Below are positions 1 through 9,181 of a stretch of DNA of 64,000 nucleotides, in pieces (position 1 is the stretch's first letter; each line of letters opens with the position of its first letter). Below the pieces are notes generated by a model. The model ran no database searches, was not told the origin of the DNA, and was given only the letters and a program-made list of their open reading frames with translations. The stretch is from Pseudoxanthomonas sp. CF385. Lineage in GTDB: Bacteria; Pseudomonadota; Gammaproteobacteria; Xanthomonadales; Xanthomonadaceae. A program made the translations under genes and the position numbers. Location of the stretch: the NCBI RefSeq assembly GCF_900104255.1, contig NZ_FNKZ01000002.1:248001-312000 (forward strand), in the 5' to 3' direction.

Positions 1-406
1 GGTGCCGCTGGTGGGCGACGTCGCCGCAGGCGGCCGCACGCCTGCCGAAGTCTCGAAGGACATCCAGGAACGCCTGGCCACCTACGTGCGCGACCCCCAG
101 GTCGCGGTGATCCTCACCGACCTGCGCAGCCATGAATACCTCTCGCGCGTGCGCGTCACCGGTGCGGTCCGCCAGCCGGTCTCGCTGCCGTTCCGGCCCG
201 GCATGACCGTGCTGGACGCCGTGCTCGCCGCCGGTGGCGTCACCGAGTTCGCCGCCGCCGACCGCTCCGACCTGCACCGCAAGACGCCCGAGGAGACCCG
301 CACCTACGCCGTGCGCCTGGACCGCATCCTCAACCGCGGCGACCTGAGCACCAACTACACCGTGTCGCCGGGCGACGTCATCACGGTCCCCGAGCGTACC
401 TTCTGA
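1..406 (+). CDS. Polysaccharide export protein (Wza/GumB family), 3' part only
   Basis: This is the C-terminal 134 or so residues of an outer-membrane polysaccharide export protein; the start lies left of the window. The visible part begins inside the Poly_export domain (a stretch on 'VGDVAAGGRTPAEVSKDIQERL') and continues into an SLBB-type domain (RVRVTGAVRQPVSLPFRPGMTVLDAVLAAGG) ending in DVITVPERTF. In this family the protein forms the outer-membrane or periplasmic channel that takes the finished polymer out of the cell. The TGA stop overlaps the ATG of the next gene by one base, so it is translationally coupled to the chain-length protein. Family assignment is confident; the exact subfamily is not resolvable from a fragment. 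Confidence 0.88.
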   Translation, partial: VPLVGDVAAGGRTPAEVSKDIQERLATYVRDPQVAVILTDLRSHEYLSRVRVTGAVRQPVSLPFRPGMTVLDAVLAAGGVTEFAAADRSDLHRKTPEETRTYAVRLDRILNRGDLSTNYTVSPGDVITVPERTF

Positions 407-1998
407 TGAGCCAGAGCAACCTTCCCGCACGGCGCGGTTATTCCGCGCCGGCCGCGCCGTCCAGTGCCCTTTCGCCGAACGACCTGGCGCCCATCCTGCT
501 CCGCGAGGCGCGCCGCCACCGCGTGGCGCTGGTCGGCATCTTCGCCGCCGTCGCGCTGCTGACCCTGGTGGTCGGCCTGCTGGTGCTGCCGAAGAACTAC
601 ACCGCCTCCACCACGATCCTCGCGCAGGAAAGCGACATCATCCAGCCGCTGCTGGAAGGCCGCGCCGTGGCCACCGAAGTCGTCGACCGCGCCGGCATCG
701 CCCGGCAGGTGATCTACAGCCGCAAGGTGCTGGAAGACGCGATGAAGACCGGTGGCTGGCTGGAAGACAAGCCCAGCGCCATCGAGCAGGACCGCCTGAT
801 GGAGCAGATCAAGGGCCGCATCGCGATCACCAGCCCGCGCCCGAACCTGATCCAGATCGCCTACCGCGACAGCGACGCCAAGCGCACCTACGACGTCACC
901 GAGCGCCTCGGCGACATGTTCATCAAGGAAAGCCTGGCGGCGAAGGAACGCGAGAGCCGCGAGGCCTACGAGTTCATCGACAAGCAGGTGCAGGACTACC
1001 ACGCCAAGCTGCTCGAGGCGGAAGAGCGCCTGCGCCAGTACCGCTCGGCGAACACCGACGCGCAGCCCGGTAGCGCCACCGACGCCAACACCCGCATCAG
1101 CGCGCTGCGCACCACGGTCGAGCAGACCCGCATGTCGCTGCTGGAACAGCGTTCGCGCGAAGGCGCGATCGCTTCGCAGCTGTCGGGCGAGTCGGCGGTG
1201 ACGGCCGTGCAGACGCGCGAGAGCCTGTACCGCGGCCAGCTGCTCGAGCTGCAGGGCCAGCTGGACCGGCTGCTGCTGAACTACACCGAGCAGCACCCGG
1301 ACGTGGTCCGTGTGCGGCACCAGATGGCCGACCTGCAGCAGGCCATGACCAACGAGCAGAACCGCCGCGCGTCCGCCCCTCAGGGCGCCAGCCCGTTCGA
1401 CGAAGCGCAGATGAACCCGCTGTACCAGGAACTGCGCAGCCAGCAGGCGCAGACCCGGCGCGAAGTGGCCGCCACGGCCTCGCGCATGTCGATCGCGGAA
1501 TCGATGCTCGGCGACGAGCTCAACCGCAGCCGCCGCATCGCCGATTCGGAAAGCGCGCTCGCCGAGCTGACCCGCGACTACGAGGTCAACCGCGACATCT
1601 ACCAGGACCTGCTGCGCCGTCGCGAGAACGCGCGCGTCTCGATGCAGCTCGACCGCGAGGAACGCGGGCTGACCCTGCGCGTGCAGGATCCCGCGACGAT
1701 GCCGCTGCGGCCGACCGGCCTGCGCTTCATGCACTTCGCGATCGGCGGCCTGCTGATGGCCGTGGGCATCCCGCTGGGCCTGCTGTTCCTGCGTGCACGG
1801 TTCGATCCCCGCATCCGTTCGGCGCAACAGCTGCAGCGGATGACCGACCGTCCCCTGCTGACCGTCGTGCCGACCTACCACTCGCCGCGTGATCGCCGGC
1901 AGGAACTCAGCCGCAACGCGATGAGCGTCGGCATCCTGGCGCTCGTCATCCTCGCGTACGGGCTGGCCTTCGGCCTCAAGCAGCTTGCTGCCGCCTGA
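406..1998 (+). CDS. Polysaccharide chain-length determinant / co-polymerase (Wzz-GumC type)
   Basis: A 530-residue inner-membrane protein that would set polymer length and link polymerisation to export. A membrane helix lies at about residues 39-62, followed by a Wzz-like periplasmic region, long alpha-helical coiled-coil segments at roughly 170-310, a proline-rich PATMPLRPTG motif and a second helix at about 440-462. A third hydrophobic segment closes the protein at about 505-526. There is no fused kinase domain; the ATPase is the next gene, so this is the split arrangement. It starts on the ATG overlapping the export-protein stop. The terminal third helix is a little unusual for classical Wzz but occurs in PEP-CTERM/EpsH-type chain-length proteins (family knowledge). 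Confidence 0.9.
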   Translation: MSQSNLPARRGYSAPAAPSSALSPNDLAPILLREARRHRVALVGIFAAVALLTLVVGLLVLPKNYTASTTILAQESDIIQPLLEGRAVATEVVDRAGIARQVIYSRKVLEDAMKTGGWLEDKPSAIEQDRLMEQIKGRIAITSPRPNLIQIAYRDSDAKRTYDVTERLGDMFIKESLAAKERESREAYEFIDKQVQDYHAKLLEAEERLRQYRSANTDAQPGSATDANTRISALRTTVEQTRMSLLEQRSREGAIASQLSGESAVTAVQTRESLYRGQLLELQGQLDRLLLNYTEQHPDVVRVRHQMADLQQAMTNEQNRRASAPQGASPFDEAQMNPLYQELRSQQAQTRREVAATASRMSIAESMLGDELNRSRRIADSESALAELTRDYEVNRDIYQDLLRRRENARVSMQLDREERGLTLRVQDPATMPLRPTGLRFMHFAIGGLLMAVGIPLGLLFLRARFDPRIRSAQQLQRMTDRPLLTVVPTYHSPRDRRQELSRNAMSVGILALVILAYGLAFGLKQLAAA

Positions 1999-2007
1999 GG
2001 CCCTGCC

Positions 2008-2775
2008 ATGAACCCATACGCCACCATGGAAAAGCCCGTGACCCCGGACAACGAACGACTGCACGGCGTGCCCCACCGCGCCGAACCCTCCCGCTCGCTG
2101 GCCCTCATGGACGAGCCGAAGGCACTGACGCCGCGCGAGCTCGAGGAGCGCCGCGTCATCCACCGCAACGATTCGGTCCGCGAGCAGGCCGACGCCTTCC
2201 GCGAACTGCGCACGCGCCTGCTGACGCTGGGCGGCGAACGCAATTTCGTCACCCTCGTCGCGCCGGTCTCGCACGGCTGCGGCGGCAGCTTCGTCGCCCG
2301 TAACCTCGCGGCGGCGTTCGCCTTCGACGACACCAAGAGCTCGCTGCTGATCGACTGCGATGCGCTGCATCCCACCCAGCACACGGCCCTGCACGTCGAC
2401 GCGGGCCACGGCGGCCTGATCGACTACCTCGAGGACTCGGACGCCGACCTGGCCCGCATCCTGTACCGCACCGGCGTGCCGCGCCTGCGCCTGATCCCGA
2501 GCGGCCGCCAGCGCGAAATGACGGGCGAAGCGTTCAGTTCGTTCCGCATGCGCGCGATGGTCGACTCGTTGCGCAGCCGCTATCCGGACCGCTACCTGGT
2601 GCTGGACAGCCCCTCGGTGCTCGGTTCGCCCGACGCGCGCATCCTGTCCGAACTGGCCGACCTGGTGGTGCTGGTGGCCGGCTACGGCAAGGTCACCCCG
2701 GACAAGCTGGAGAAGGCCATCGGCAGCTTCCCGGCCGACAAGGTGGCCGGCGTGGTGTTCAACGAAATCCCCTGA
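2008..2775 (+). CDS. Tyrosine-autokinase-like (BY-kinase/CpsD) ATPase with a degenerate Walker A
   Basis: A 255-residue cytoplasmic protein in the position of the BY-kinase that partners the chain-length protein. The fold signature is present: NLAAAFA after the P-loop, a Walker A'-like SSLLIDCDAL at about residues 110-120, and a Walker B-like YLVLDSP. However, the P-loop reads SHGCGGSFVARNLA, with glycine where Walker A has its invariant lysine, and there is no tyrosine-rich C-terminal tail (the end is VAGVVFNEIP). The protein may therefore bind nucleotide poorly or act only as a structural partner. It starts 9 bases after the chain-length gene and is followed 20 bases later by the barrel gene, so it is in the same operon. 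Confidence 0.8.
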   Translation: MNPYATMEKPVTPDNERLHGVPHRAEPSRSLALMDEPKALTPRELEERRVIHRNDSVREQADAFRELRTRLLTLGGERNFVTLVAPVSHGCGGSFVARNLAAAFAFDDTKSSLLIDCDALHPTQHTALHVDAGHGGLIDYLEDSDADLARILYRTGVPRLRLIPSGRQREMTGEAFSSFRMRAMVDSLRSRYPDRYLVLDSPSVLGSPDARILSELADLVVLVAGYGKVTPDKLEKAIGSFPADKVAGVVFNEIP

Positions 2776-2795
2776 GAACGCCAAGGAGCCCCGGC

Positions 2796-4097
2796 ATGCG
2801 ACCTTCCCGCCTCCGCATTTCCGCCCTCGCGGCGTCCGTGCTGGCCGCGTTCTCCGGCCACGCGGCCGCCGCCCGCGTCGACTACACCGTCGACCTGGGC
2901 ATGGAGCGCAACAGCAACGTCACGATGGCGCCGAGCGATCCGATCGAGCAGCGCTACCTGCGCGCCGGCCTGGGCTTCAGCATCACCGAGAACGTGTCCG
3001 CGCTGCAGTTGAACCTCGATGGCCGTGCGGAGTATCGCGACTACGAGGACGACATCTTCGCCGACACGGTCGACGGCACGCTCTCCGGGCGGATGAACTG
3101 GGTCGCCATCCCCGAGCGCCTGTTCTTCCTGGTCGAAGACAACCTGACCGTGCAGCCGGTCGACTCGCTGGTCCCCGACGGCCCCGGCAACCGCCAGCAG
3201 GTCAACGTGTTCTCCGCCGGCCCCACGCTGCTGTTCAATTGGACATCATCGCTGCACGGCCAGGCCGAGCTGCGCTACGTCAACAGCCACGCGGAAGTGA
3301 CCGACGAGTTCAACTCCCAGCGTCTCGCCAGCGCGGTGCGCACCATCAAGGAGCTGAGCCCCACCAGCCGCGTGTCGCTGAACCTGCAGGCGCAGCGCGT
3401 CGACTTCGACGATGACGTCGTCGCGCGCGACTACAACCGCTACGACCTCTACGGTCGCTACGTGCGCGAACTGGCCAATTTCCAACTGGGCGCCGACCTG
3501 GGTTATTCGCGCATCGACTACCGCCAGGGCGAATCGCGCTCCGAACCGCTGCTGCGCGCCGACGCCGAATGGACGCTGTCGCCGCGCAGTCAGCTCACGG
3601 CAGTGGTCTCCAGCCAGTTCTCCGACACCGCCACCGACGCCCTGGCCGGCATCCAGTCCGAATCCACCGTGCCGGTGAACGTGCTGACCGGCGACGCGGT
3701 GGTGAACGCATCGCCCTACGAGGTCCGCGGTCTCGACCTGGGCTACAGCTTCACCGGCACCCGACTGAACCTCTCGCTGACGCCGTTCGTGCAGAAGCGC
3801 GACTACGTCGAGTCGGACGAGTTCGACCAGAAGACGCGGGGTTCGCGCTTCGACCTGCACTGGTTGATGCGGCGCGGCCTCTCGCTGGGCAGCTACGCCA
3901 CCTGGGAGCGCCTGGATTACACCCAGCTCGGACGCGAGGAAAAGACGACGCGCGTCGGCGCGAGCTTGGAGTATCAGTGGGTGCGCCGGTGGTCGGTGCG
4001 CCTGCATGCCGAGCGCTACAAGCGCGAGAGCACCGAAGTGAACCAGGACGTGGCGCAGAACATCGTCTACCTGAGCGTCGCCTACTCCAACCGTTGA
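2796..4097 (+). CDS. Outer-membrane beta-barrel protein of the EPS locus
   Basis: A 433-residue secreted protein with a clear signal peptide (residues 1 to about 26, ending GHAAAA). It continues with alternating hydrophobic/polar strands and ends in an aromatic-rich pattern (NIVYLSVAYSNR) compatible with a porin-like barrel. It resembles the outer-membrane beta-barrel proteins found beside chain-length and tyrosine-kinase genes in EPS operons (BBP2/EpsL-like). Its role would be in the export machinery or as an outer-membrane anchor; no catalytic motif is visible. A strong ribosome binding site AAGGAG precedes the ATG. It sits between the kinase-like gene and the lyase genes with short gaps, so co-transcription is likely. 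Confidence 0.75.
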   Translation: MRPSRLRISALAASVLAAFSGHAAAARVDYTVDLGMERNSNVTMAPSDPIEQRYLRAGLGFSITENVSALQLNLDGRAEYRDYEDDIFADTVDGTLSGRMNWVAIPERLFFLVEDNLTVQPVDSLVPDGPGNRQQVNVFSAGPTLLFNWTSSLHGQAELRYVNSHAEVTDEFNSQRLASAVRTIKELSPTSRVSLNLQAQRVDFDDDVVARDYNRYDLYGRYVRELANFQLGADLGYSRIDYRQGESRSEPLLRADAEWTLSPRSQLTAVVSSQFSDTATDALAGIQSESTVPVNVLTGDAVVNASPYEVRGLDLGYSFTGTRLNLSLTPFVQKRDYVESDEFDQKTRGSRFDLHWLMRRGLSLGSYATWERLDYTQLGREEKTTRVGASLEYQWVRRWSVRLHAERYKRESTEVNQDVAQNIVYLSVAYSNR

Positions 4098-4107
4098 GGG
4101 CCCCGGC

Positions 4108-5967
4108 ATGCGCGCCTCGCCTTCCAAGCTGAAGACCCACGGCATTCCCAGCGCGATCCTGCTCGGATTCGCGCTGGTGGCCGCCGCCATCGGCCATTGC
4201 GGCGCGGCGGACGCGCCCGAAAGCACGGCGCAGCCCGCCGAGAAAGCCGCCACCGCCCCGCCACCCGCCGCCACACCGACGGCAGCCGCCGCTCCGGCCG
4301 TCGCGACCGGGGTGGATCAGCTGAAAATCGACCTGTCCTCCGTCGACCGGCGGTCGCCGGCCTTCGGCCGCTTCCGCGGCTGGGTCGACAGCGCCGTCTC
4401 CGGCAGTCCGGGGTACGCCTTTTCCGCCAGCGATGCCGCGCTGATGGCCCTGTCCGGCGGCGGCGACAAGTACTGCAAGCTGGCCGTGCGCATGGTCGAA
4501 CAGGAAGTCGCCGAGGCCGAAAGCGCGATCGCGTCGGGCGGCCGCCCGGCCATCTCCGGCGACTCCTACCTGGAAGTGGGTCCACGCATCGCCGACCTGG
4601 CGATGACGCTGCATGCGTGCCGTGCCGGCATCCCGCCCGAGCAGCAGCAGCGGTGGTCGGCCTACGCGGAACAGGCCGTCTGGAACGTCTGGAACCCGGC
4701 GCGCGCGCAATGGGGTGGCCGCACCCACGCGTGGACCGGATGGTCGATCGACAACCCCGGCAACAACTATTACTTCAGTTTCATCGAAGCCACCATGTAC
4801 TGGGCGCTGGTGAGCGGCAGCCCGACATGGATGGAAGACCTGCGGCAACGGCGCCTGCCCCCGCTGAAGGCCTATTACGCCGCCCTCCCCGGCGGCGGCA
4901 GCCGCGAGGGCACCGGCTACGGCGCCGCGCAGATGCGCCTGTTCGGCCTCTATCGGCTGTGGAAGGACAGCACCGGTGAAGACCTGGCCGCCGCGAGCAC
5001 GCACGCGCGCGACAGCATTCCCTACTGGGTGCACGCGACGGTGCCGACGCTGGACCGCTTCGCGCCGATCGGCGACCAGGCGCGCAGTTCGGTGCCGGAG
5101 CTGTTCGACTACCACCGCCGGCTGGTGCTCGAGGCGCGCCAGTCCACCACCGACGCCGACGCGCTCGCGCTCTCCTCCTGGTGGCTGCGCAACATCTCCG
5201 TCCCGCGCATGGGCCAGGGCTTCAACTCTCGCTATGACCTGCTGGCGGCCGGCGATGCGGACGACGCGCCCAAGGCGCTGGTCTATTACGCCGAAGGCGC
5301 CGGCCACCTGTTCGCCCGCACGGACTGGGGCAAGGACGCCATGTGGATGTCCTTCGTCGCCGGTCCCTACAACGAGAGCCACGCGCACCAGGACCAGGGC
5401 GGCTTCACCCTGTTCGCGCGCGACTGGCTGGCGGTGACCGAGAACATCTGGACCCACAGCGGCATCCAGCAGGGGACGCCGGTGCACAACGTGGTGCGCT
5501 TCGAGCGTGCGAACCCCGATGCCCAGCAGTGCGCCGCGCCGCGCGGGGATGCCGTCGTGCACCAGTGCGAGTCCACGCGCTCCCGCTCGAAAGTGACGGT
5601 CACGCCGCGCCCGGACGGCGGCGTGACGGCCGTCGCCGACCTGACCCCGGTGTACCGCGACAACCCCGCGCTGCAATCCTGGCAGCGCCGGATCGACTTC
5701 GGCGGCCGCAAGCTGCTGGTGCGCGACGATTTCCGCCTGGGCGCGGGTACCCGTGCGATCTTCCAGGTCAACGTGCCCGAGCGCCCCGTCGTCCAGGGCA
5801 ACGAGGCCACGGCCGGACGCCTGCGGATCCGCGTGCTCGAGCCGGCTAACGCGACCCTTCGCGTGCACACCTGGAGCGACGACGATCCCCAGGAATTCCG
5901 TCGCGGATGGCGGGTGGACGTGGCCGGCGGCCAGGACGGATACACCGTCGAACTCAGCGAAAAATGA
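4108..5967 (+). CDS. Heparinase II/III-like polysaccharide lyase, copy 1
   Basis: A 619-residue secreted protein with an N-terminal signal or anchor (IPSAILLGFALVAAAIGHC), then an Ala/Pro-rich linker to about residue 70. The catalytic region follows: an alpha/alpha-toroid-like segment (RWSAYAEQAVWNVWNP, NNYYFSFIEATMYWAL) and a C-terminal beta-rich half. That half holds the heparinase II/III-type motif YNESHAHQDQGGFTLF at about residue 420, where the His residues would bind metal or act in elimination. It probably cleaves the locus polysaccharide in the periplasm, for turnover or length trimming. A cysteine ends the hydrophobic segment, but no clean lipobox is seen. It is a close paralogue of the next gene. 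Substrate is unknown. Confidence 0.78.
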   Translation: MRASPSKLKTHGIPSAILLGFALVAAAIGHCGAADAPESTAQPAEKAATAPPPAATPTAAAAPAVATGVDQLKIDLSSVDRRSPAFGRFRGWVDSAVSGSPGYAFSASDAALMALSGGGDKYCKLAVRMVEQEVAEAESAIASGGRPAISGDSYLEVGPRIADLAMTLHACRAGIPPEQQQRWSAYAEQAVWNVWNPARAQWGGRTHAWTGWSIDNPGNNYYFSFIEATMYWALVSGSPTWMEDLRQRRLPPLKAYYAALPGGGSREGTGYGAAQMRLFGLYRLWKDSTGEDLAAASTHARDSIPYWVHATVPTLDRFAPIGDQARSSVPELFDYHRRLVLEARQSTTDADALALSSWWLRNISVPRMGQGFNSRYDLLAAGDADDAPKALVYYAEGAGHLFARTDWGKDAMWMSFVAGPYNESHAHQDQGGFTLFARDWLAVTENIWTHSGIQQGTPVHNVVRFERANPDAQQCAAPRGDAVVHQCESTRSRSKVTVTPRPDGGVTAVADLTPVYRDNPALQSWQRRIDFGGRKLLVRDDFRLGAGTRAIFQVNVPERPVVQGNEATAGRLRIRVLEPANATLRVHTWSDDDPQEFRRGWRVDVAGGQDGYTVELSEK

Positions 5968-6215
5968 TCCCGGTCACGGTGCGGCCCGGTCCCGTGCCGG
6001 CCAGCGGGCAGGCCATCACACTCCCGTGAATTCCCCTGCCGTCAGCTGAACAGTTTCACGTTTCTGTGACCCAAGGCGTCCGTTTTTGAAAATGCCCCAC
6101 GTTATGATCCGCCCGCCGTTGCGCGGATCGCATGTAGCGAGGGGGCGCTGCAGCGGGTAGCCACCAGCCTCAGGGCTGTCGTCTTCCATTGTCTATTGCG
6201 CGCGGTTTTCTTGCC

Positions 6216-6220
6216 AGGAG
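6216..6220 (+). promoter_or_regulatory. Ribosome binding site deciding the TTG start of lyase copy 2
   Basis: AGGAG lies 7 bases upstream of an in-frame TTG at 6228. No in-frame ATG exists near a plausible signal peptide, and starting at this TTG gives a compact N-terminus MSRTSVPPRTARRLPIALFL that fits a signal peptide. The upstream TTG at 6189 has no such site. Confidence 0.65.
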
Positions 6221-6227
6221 AACCCCT

Positions 6228-8249
6228 TTGTCGCGCACGTCCGTCCCCCCCCGTACCGCCCGCCGTCTCCCGATCGCCCTCTTCCTGGGCGCTGCCGCGC
6301 TCACCACGTTGACCGCCGCCAGCGCCGCCGGAGGCTTGCTGGGCCTGCGCGCCCAGGCCTTCGCTTCCGCTACCTGGGATCGGGCGGAAGACGATTTCGC
6401 CGACCTGCGTGACGTAGGGCGCGACAACATCGTCCGCTTCTGGACGCGCACCACCTCCTCCGCAAAGGTTGCCCGGCGCGCACGCGAGCGCAGCGGGTTT
6501 GCGCCTTCCGTGATGAGCGAGGCCGGATCGACGGGCGCCTTCGGCATCCGCACGCCGGTCGCCGGCGTCGACGCCACCCCCGTCCTGAGCAGCGGCGGCC
6601 ACGTCAGCGCGAACAACTCCCGCCCCCGGGTGGTCAACCTGCCCCTGCCGGTGCCGCCCATCGACAAGAGCTCCGCCGCCTACACCCGCTTCAAGGGCTG
6701 GGTGGATTCGGCGGTCGCCGGCAGTCGTGGCTACGGCTTCAGCGCCGCCGAAGCGGCCCTGATGTACCAGCTCTCGCCCGAGGCCAAGTACTGCACGCTG
6801 GCCATCCAGATGGTCGAAGAGCAGGTGACCGCCGCCGAGTCCGCCATCGCCGGCGGCGGCCGTCCCGCCGTCGCGGGCGACTCGTACCTGGAAGTCGGCC
6901 CGATGATCGCCGACGTCGCCTCCACCCTGACCGCCTGCGCCGGCAGCATCACCTCCAGCCAGCGCACCCGCTGGTCGGCCTATGCCGAGCAGGCCGTGTG
7001 GAACGTCTGGAACTACAACAGCGCGCAATGGGGCGGCCGCAGCCACCCGTGGTCGGGCTGGTCGGTGACCAACCCGGGCAACAACTATTACTACAGCTTC
7101 GTCGAAGCGACGATGTACTGGGCCTTGGCCACCGGCAACAGCACCTGGTTCAACTTCCTTCGCGACAACAAGCTGGCGGCGCTGCAGACCTACTTCGCCC
7201 GCCTGCCGGGCGGCGGCAGCAGCGAAGGTACCGGCTACGGCACCTCGCACATGCGCCTGTTCTCGCTGTACCGGATCTGGCGCGACGCGACCGGCATGGA
7301 CCTGGCCAACGCCAACAGCCACGCGTCCGACAGCATTCCCTACTGGATCCATGCGACCGTCCCGACGATGGACCGCTTCGCGCCCATCGGCGACCAGGCG
7401 CGCAGTTCGGTGCCGGACATCTACGACTACCATCGCCGCCTGGTGCTCGAAGCGCGTTCGGTGGCGACCAACCCGGTGGTCCAGAACCAGGCGACCTGGT
7501 GGCTCAACAACATCTCGATCGCCCGCATGGGTTCGGGTTTCAACTACCGCTACGACCTGCTTCCGGTGGGTGCGACGGCGACCGTCCCGACCGACCTGAT
7601 CTACCACGCCCGCGGCACCGGCCACCTGTTCGCCCGCACCGGCTGGACCCGCGACGCGATGTGGGTGGCGATCGTCGCCGGCCCGTACAACGAGAGCCAC
7701 GCGCACCAGGACCAGGGCTCGTTCACGCTCTTCTCGGGCGACTGGCTGGCGGTCACCGCCAACATCTGGAGCCGCAGCGGCATCAACCAGGGCACCGATG
7801 TGCACAACCTGGTGCGCTTCGCCCGCAACGGCACCGTGGCCCGCCAGTGCGAGTCCACCACGAAGGCCTCGACGCTGTCGGTCACGCCGGGCTCCGGCGG
7901 CGCGTTCACGGCCGACGCCAACCTGACGCCGTCGTTCTGCAACGCCGACGCCGTGACGAATTGGCAGCGCAACTTCAATTTCGCCAATCGCCGCCTGACC
8001 GTCCGCGATACGTTCTCGATCACCAGCGGCACGACCGCGACGTTCCAGGTGAACGTGCCCGTGCAGCCGACCCTGGTCAACAGCCGTGAAGCCACGGCGG
8101 GCCGCCTGCGCGTGCGCGTGCTGGAACCGGCGAACGCGACGATCAACTCGAACTTCAGCAGCGGCAAGTACGTCGAGGACGGGGCCCGCTTCCGCATCGA
8201 CGTGCAGGGCGGCACCACCGGTTACGTGGTCGAGCTGAGCGAGATCTGA
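6228..8249 (+). CDS. Heparinase II/III-like polysaccharide lyase, copy 2
   Basis: A 673-residue secreted paralogue of the preceding lyase, read from a TTG start. It has a signal peptide (about residues 1-33, ...LTTLTAASAAGG) and then a longer, unrelated linker of roughly 110 residues. From KSSAAYTRFKGWVDSAVAGSRGYGFS onward it follows copy 1 closely, with the same RWSAYAEQAVWNVWN block, the SHAHQDQGSFTLF motif and the same end (ATAGRLRVRVLEPANAT ... VVELSE). The 260-base gap separating it from copy 1 leaves room for its own promoter. Copy 2 probably acts on the same or a related polymer. It converges with the (-) glycosyltransferase block after only 9 bases. Confidence 0.78.
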   Translation: MSRTSVPPRTARRLPIALFLGAAALTTLTAASAAGGLLGLRAQAFASATWDRAEDDFADLRDVGRDNIVRFWTRTTSSAKVARRARERSGFAPSVMSEAGSTGAFGIRTPVAGVDATPVLSSGGHVSANNSRPRVVNLPLPVPPIDKSSAAYTRFKGWVDSAVAGSRGYGFSAAEAALMYQLSPEAKYCTLAIQMVEEQVTAAESAIAGGGRPAVAGDSYLEVGPMIADVASTLTACAGSITSSQRTRWSAYAEQAVWNVWNYNSAQWGGRSHPWSGWSVTNPGNNYYYSFVEATMYWALATGNSTWFNFLRDNKLAALQTYFARLPGGGSSEGTGYGTSHMRLFSLYRIWRDATGMDLANANSHASDSIPYWIHATVPTMDRFAPIGDQARSSVPDIYDYHRRLVLEARSVATNPVVQNQATWWLNNISIARMGSGFNYRYDLLPVGATATVPTDLIYHARGTGHLFARTGWTRDAMWVAIVAGPYNESHAHQDQGSFTLFSGDWLAVTANIWSRSGINQGTDVHNLVRFARNGTVARQCESTTKASTLSVTPGSGGAFTADANLTPSFCNADAVTNWQRNFNFANRRLTVRDTFSITSGTTATFQVNVPVQPTLVNSREATAGRLRVRVLEPANATINSNFSSGKYVEDGARFRIDVQGGTTGYVVELSEI

Positions 8250-8258
8250 CCTGCCCGG

Positions 8259-9179
8259 TCAGGAGGACAGCGAACGCCGCCCGCCTGCGCGCAGGCGGCG
8301 CCGCATGTCCAGCAGCTGCGTCGGCACATAGCTGACCGACATCAGGCCGATGCGCTCCAGCGTGGGGCGCTCGAACAGGGCACGCGCCAACAGCTGCCGC
8401 GCAGGCATCGGGCGACGCGCGTGGATCAGGTGGCGCGCGAAATCGGTACGGATCGCCCGCAGTTTCCAGCGTATGTCGCGGTCGGACAGTCCGAGCAGCG
8501 CGCCCAGCTGTTTCGCGTTGCGGATCTCGGCCATGGCGCACCGCTCGATCCGGCTGGTCAGGCTGCCCTCCGCCGGCGTGTAGTGTCCGACCAGGCCCGG
8601 GCTGGCGCGCACGCGCCAACCGGCGTGGGCGATGCGCAGCCACAGGTTGTAGTCCTCCGCGCCTACAAGCTCGCGCGCTTCGAAGAAGCCGCCCAGGCGC
8701 TCGAACACGCTCCGGCGCACCACGGTCATCGATGTGCAGATCCGGTTGGCGCGCCACAGGTGCTCGAAGTCCATCTCGGCGGGCAGCGACATCCGATCCA
8801 GGCGCGCGGCGCCATGCAGCAGACCGACATCCGCGTCTTCCGTCAGCGCCAGTTGCGCCTGCATCTTGTGCGGCAGCCAGCTGTCGTCCGCATCGAGGAA
8901 AGCGATCCACTCGCCACCGGTCGCGCGGACGCCGGCATTGCGCGCGGCCGCGGGTCCGGCATTCTCCTGCTGGAGCAGCGTCACCCGACCGCCGTAGCCG
9001 GCGACGACGCGGGCGATGTCCTCGCGATCCGGCGATCCGTCGTCGACCACGATCACGTCACGCGCGGGCAGGGTCTGCGCCATGACGCTGTCCAGCGCAT
9101 GCGCCAGCGTGGAGGCGGCGTTGAAGGCCGGGATCACGACTGTGTAATCGGCGACCGTCGCGGGGGAAGACGGTGCCAT
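8259..9179 (-). CDS. Family 2 glycosyltransferase
   Basis: A 306-residue cytoplasmic GT-A enzyme that would add one sugar to the lipid-linked repeat unit. It has the GT2 opening YTVVIPAFNAA, nucleotide-binding VDDGSPD, the metal-binding DxD-type FLDADDSW at about residue 100 and the acceptor-side GAEDYNLWLR. The ATG at 9179 is 2 bases after the stop of the upstream glycosyltransferase, so the pair is translationally coupled. Starts further upstream would run through that neighbour and were rejected. The donor sugar cannot be told from sequence. Confidence 0.88.
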   Translation of the reverse strand: MAPSSPATVADYTVVIPAFNAASTLAHALDSVMAQTLPARDVIVVDDGSPDREDIARVVAGYGGRVTLLQQENAGPAAARNAGVRATGGEWIAFLDADDSWLPHKMQAQLALTEDADVGLLHGAARLDRMSLPAEMDFEHLWRANRICTSMTVVRRSVFERLGGFFEARELVGAEDYNLWLRIAHAGWRVRASPGLVGHYTPAEGSLTSRIERCAMAEIRNAKQLGALLGLSDRDIRWKLRAIRTDFARHLIHARRPMPARQLLARALFERPTLERIGLMSVSYVPTQLLDMRRRLRAGGRRSLSS

Positions 9180-9181
9180 GG

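Noticed and set aside
355..2784. An 809-residue open frame on the minus strand
   Set aside because: It is antisense to the chain-length and kinase-like genes with the same shadow composition.
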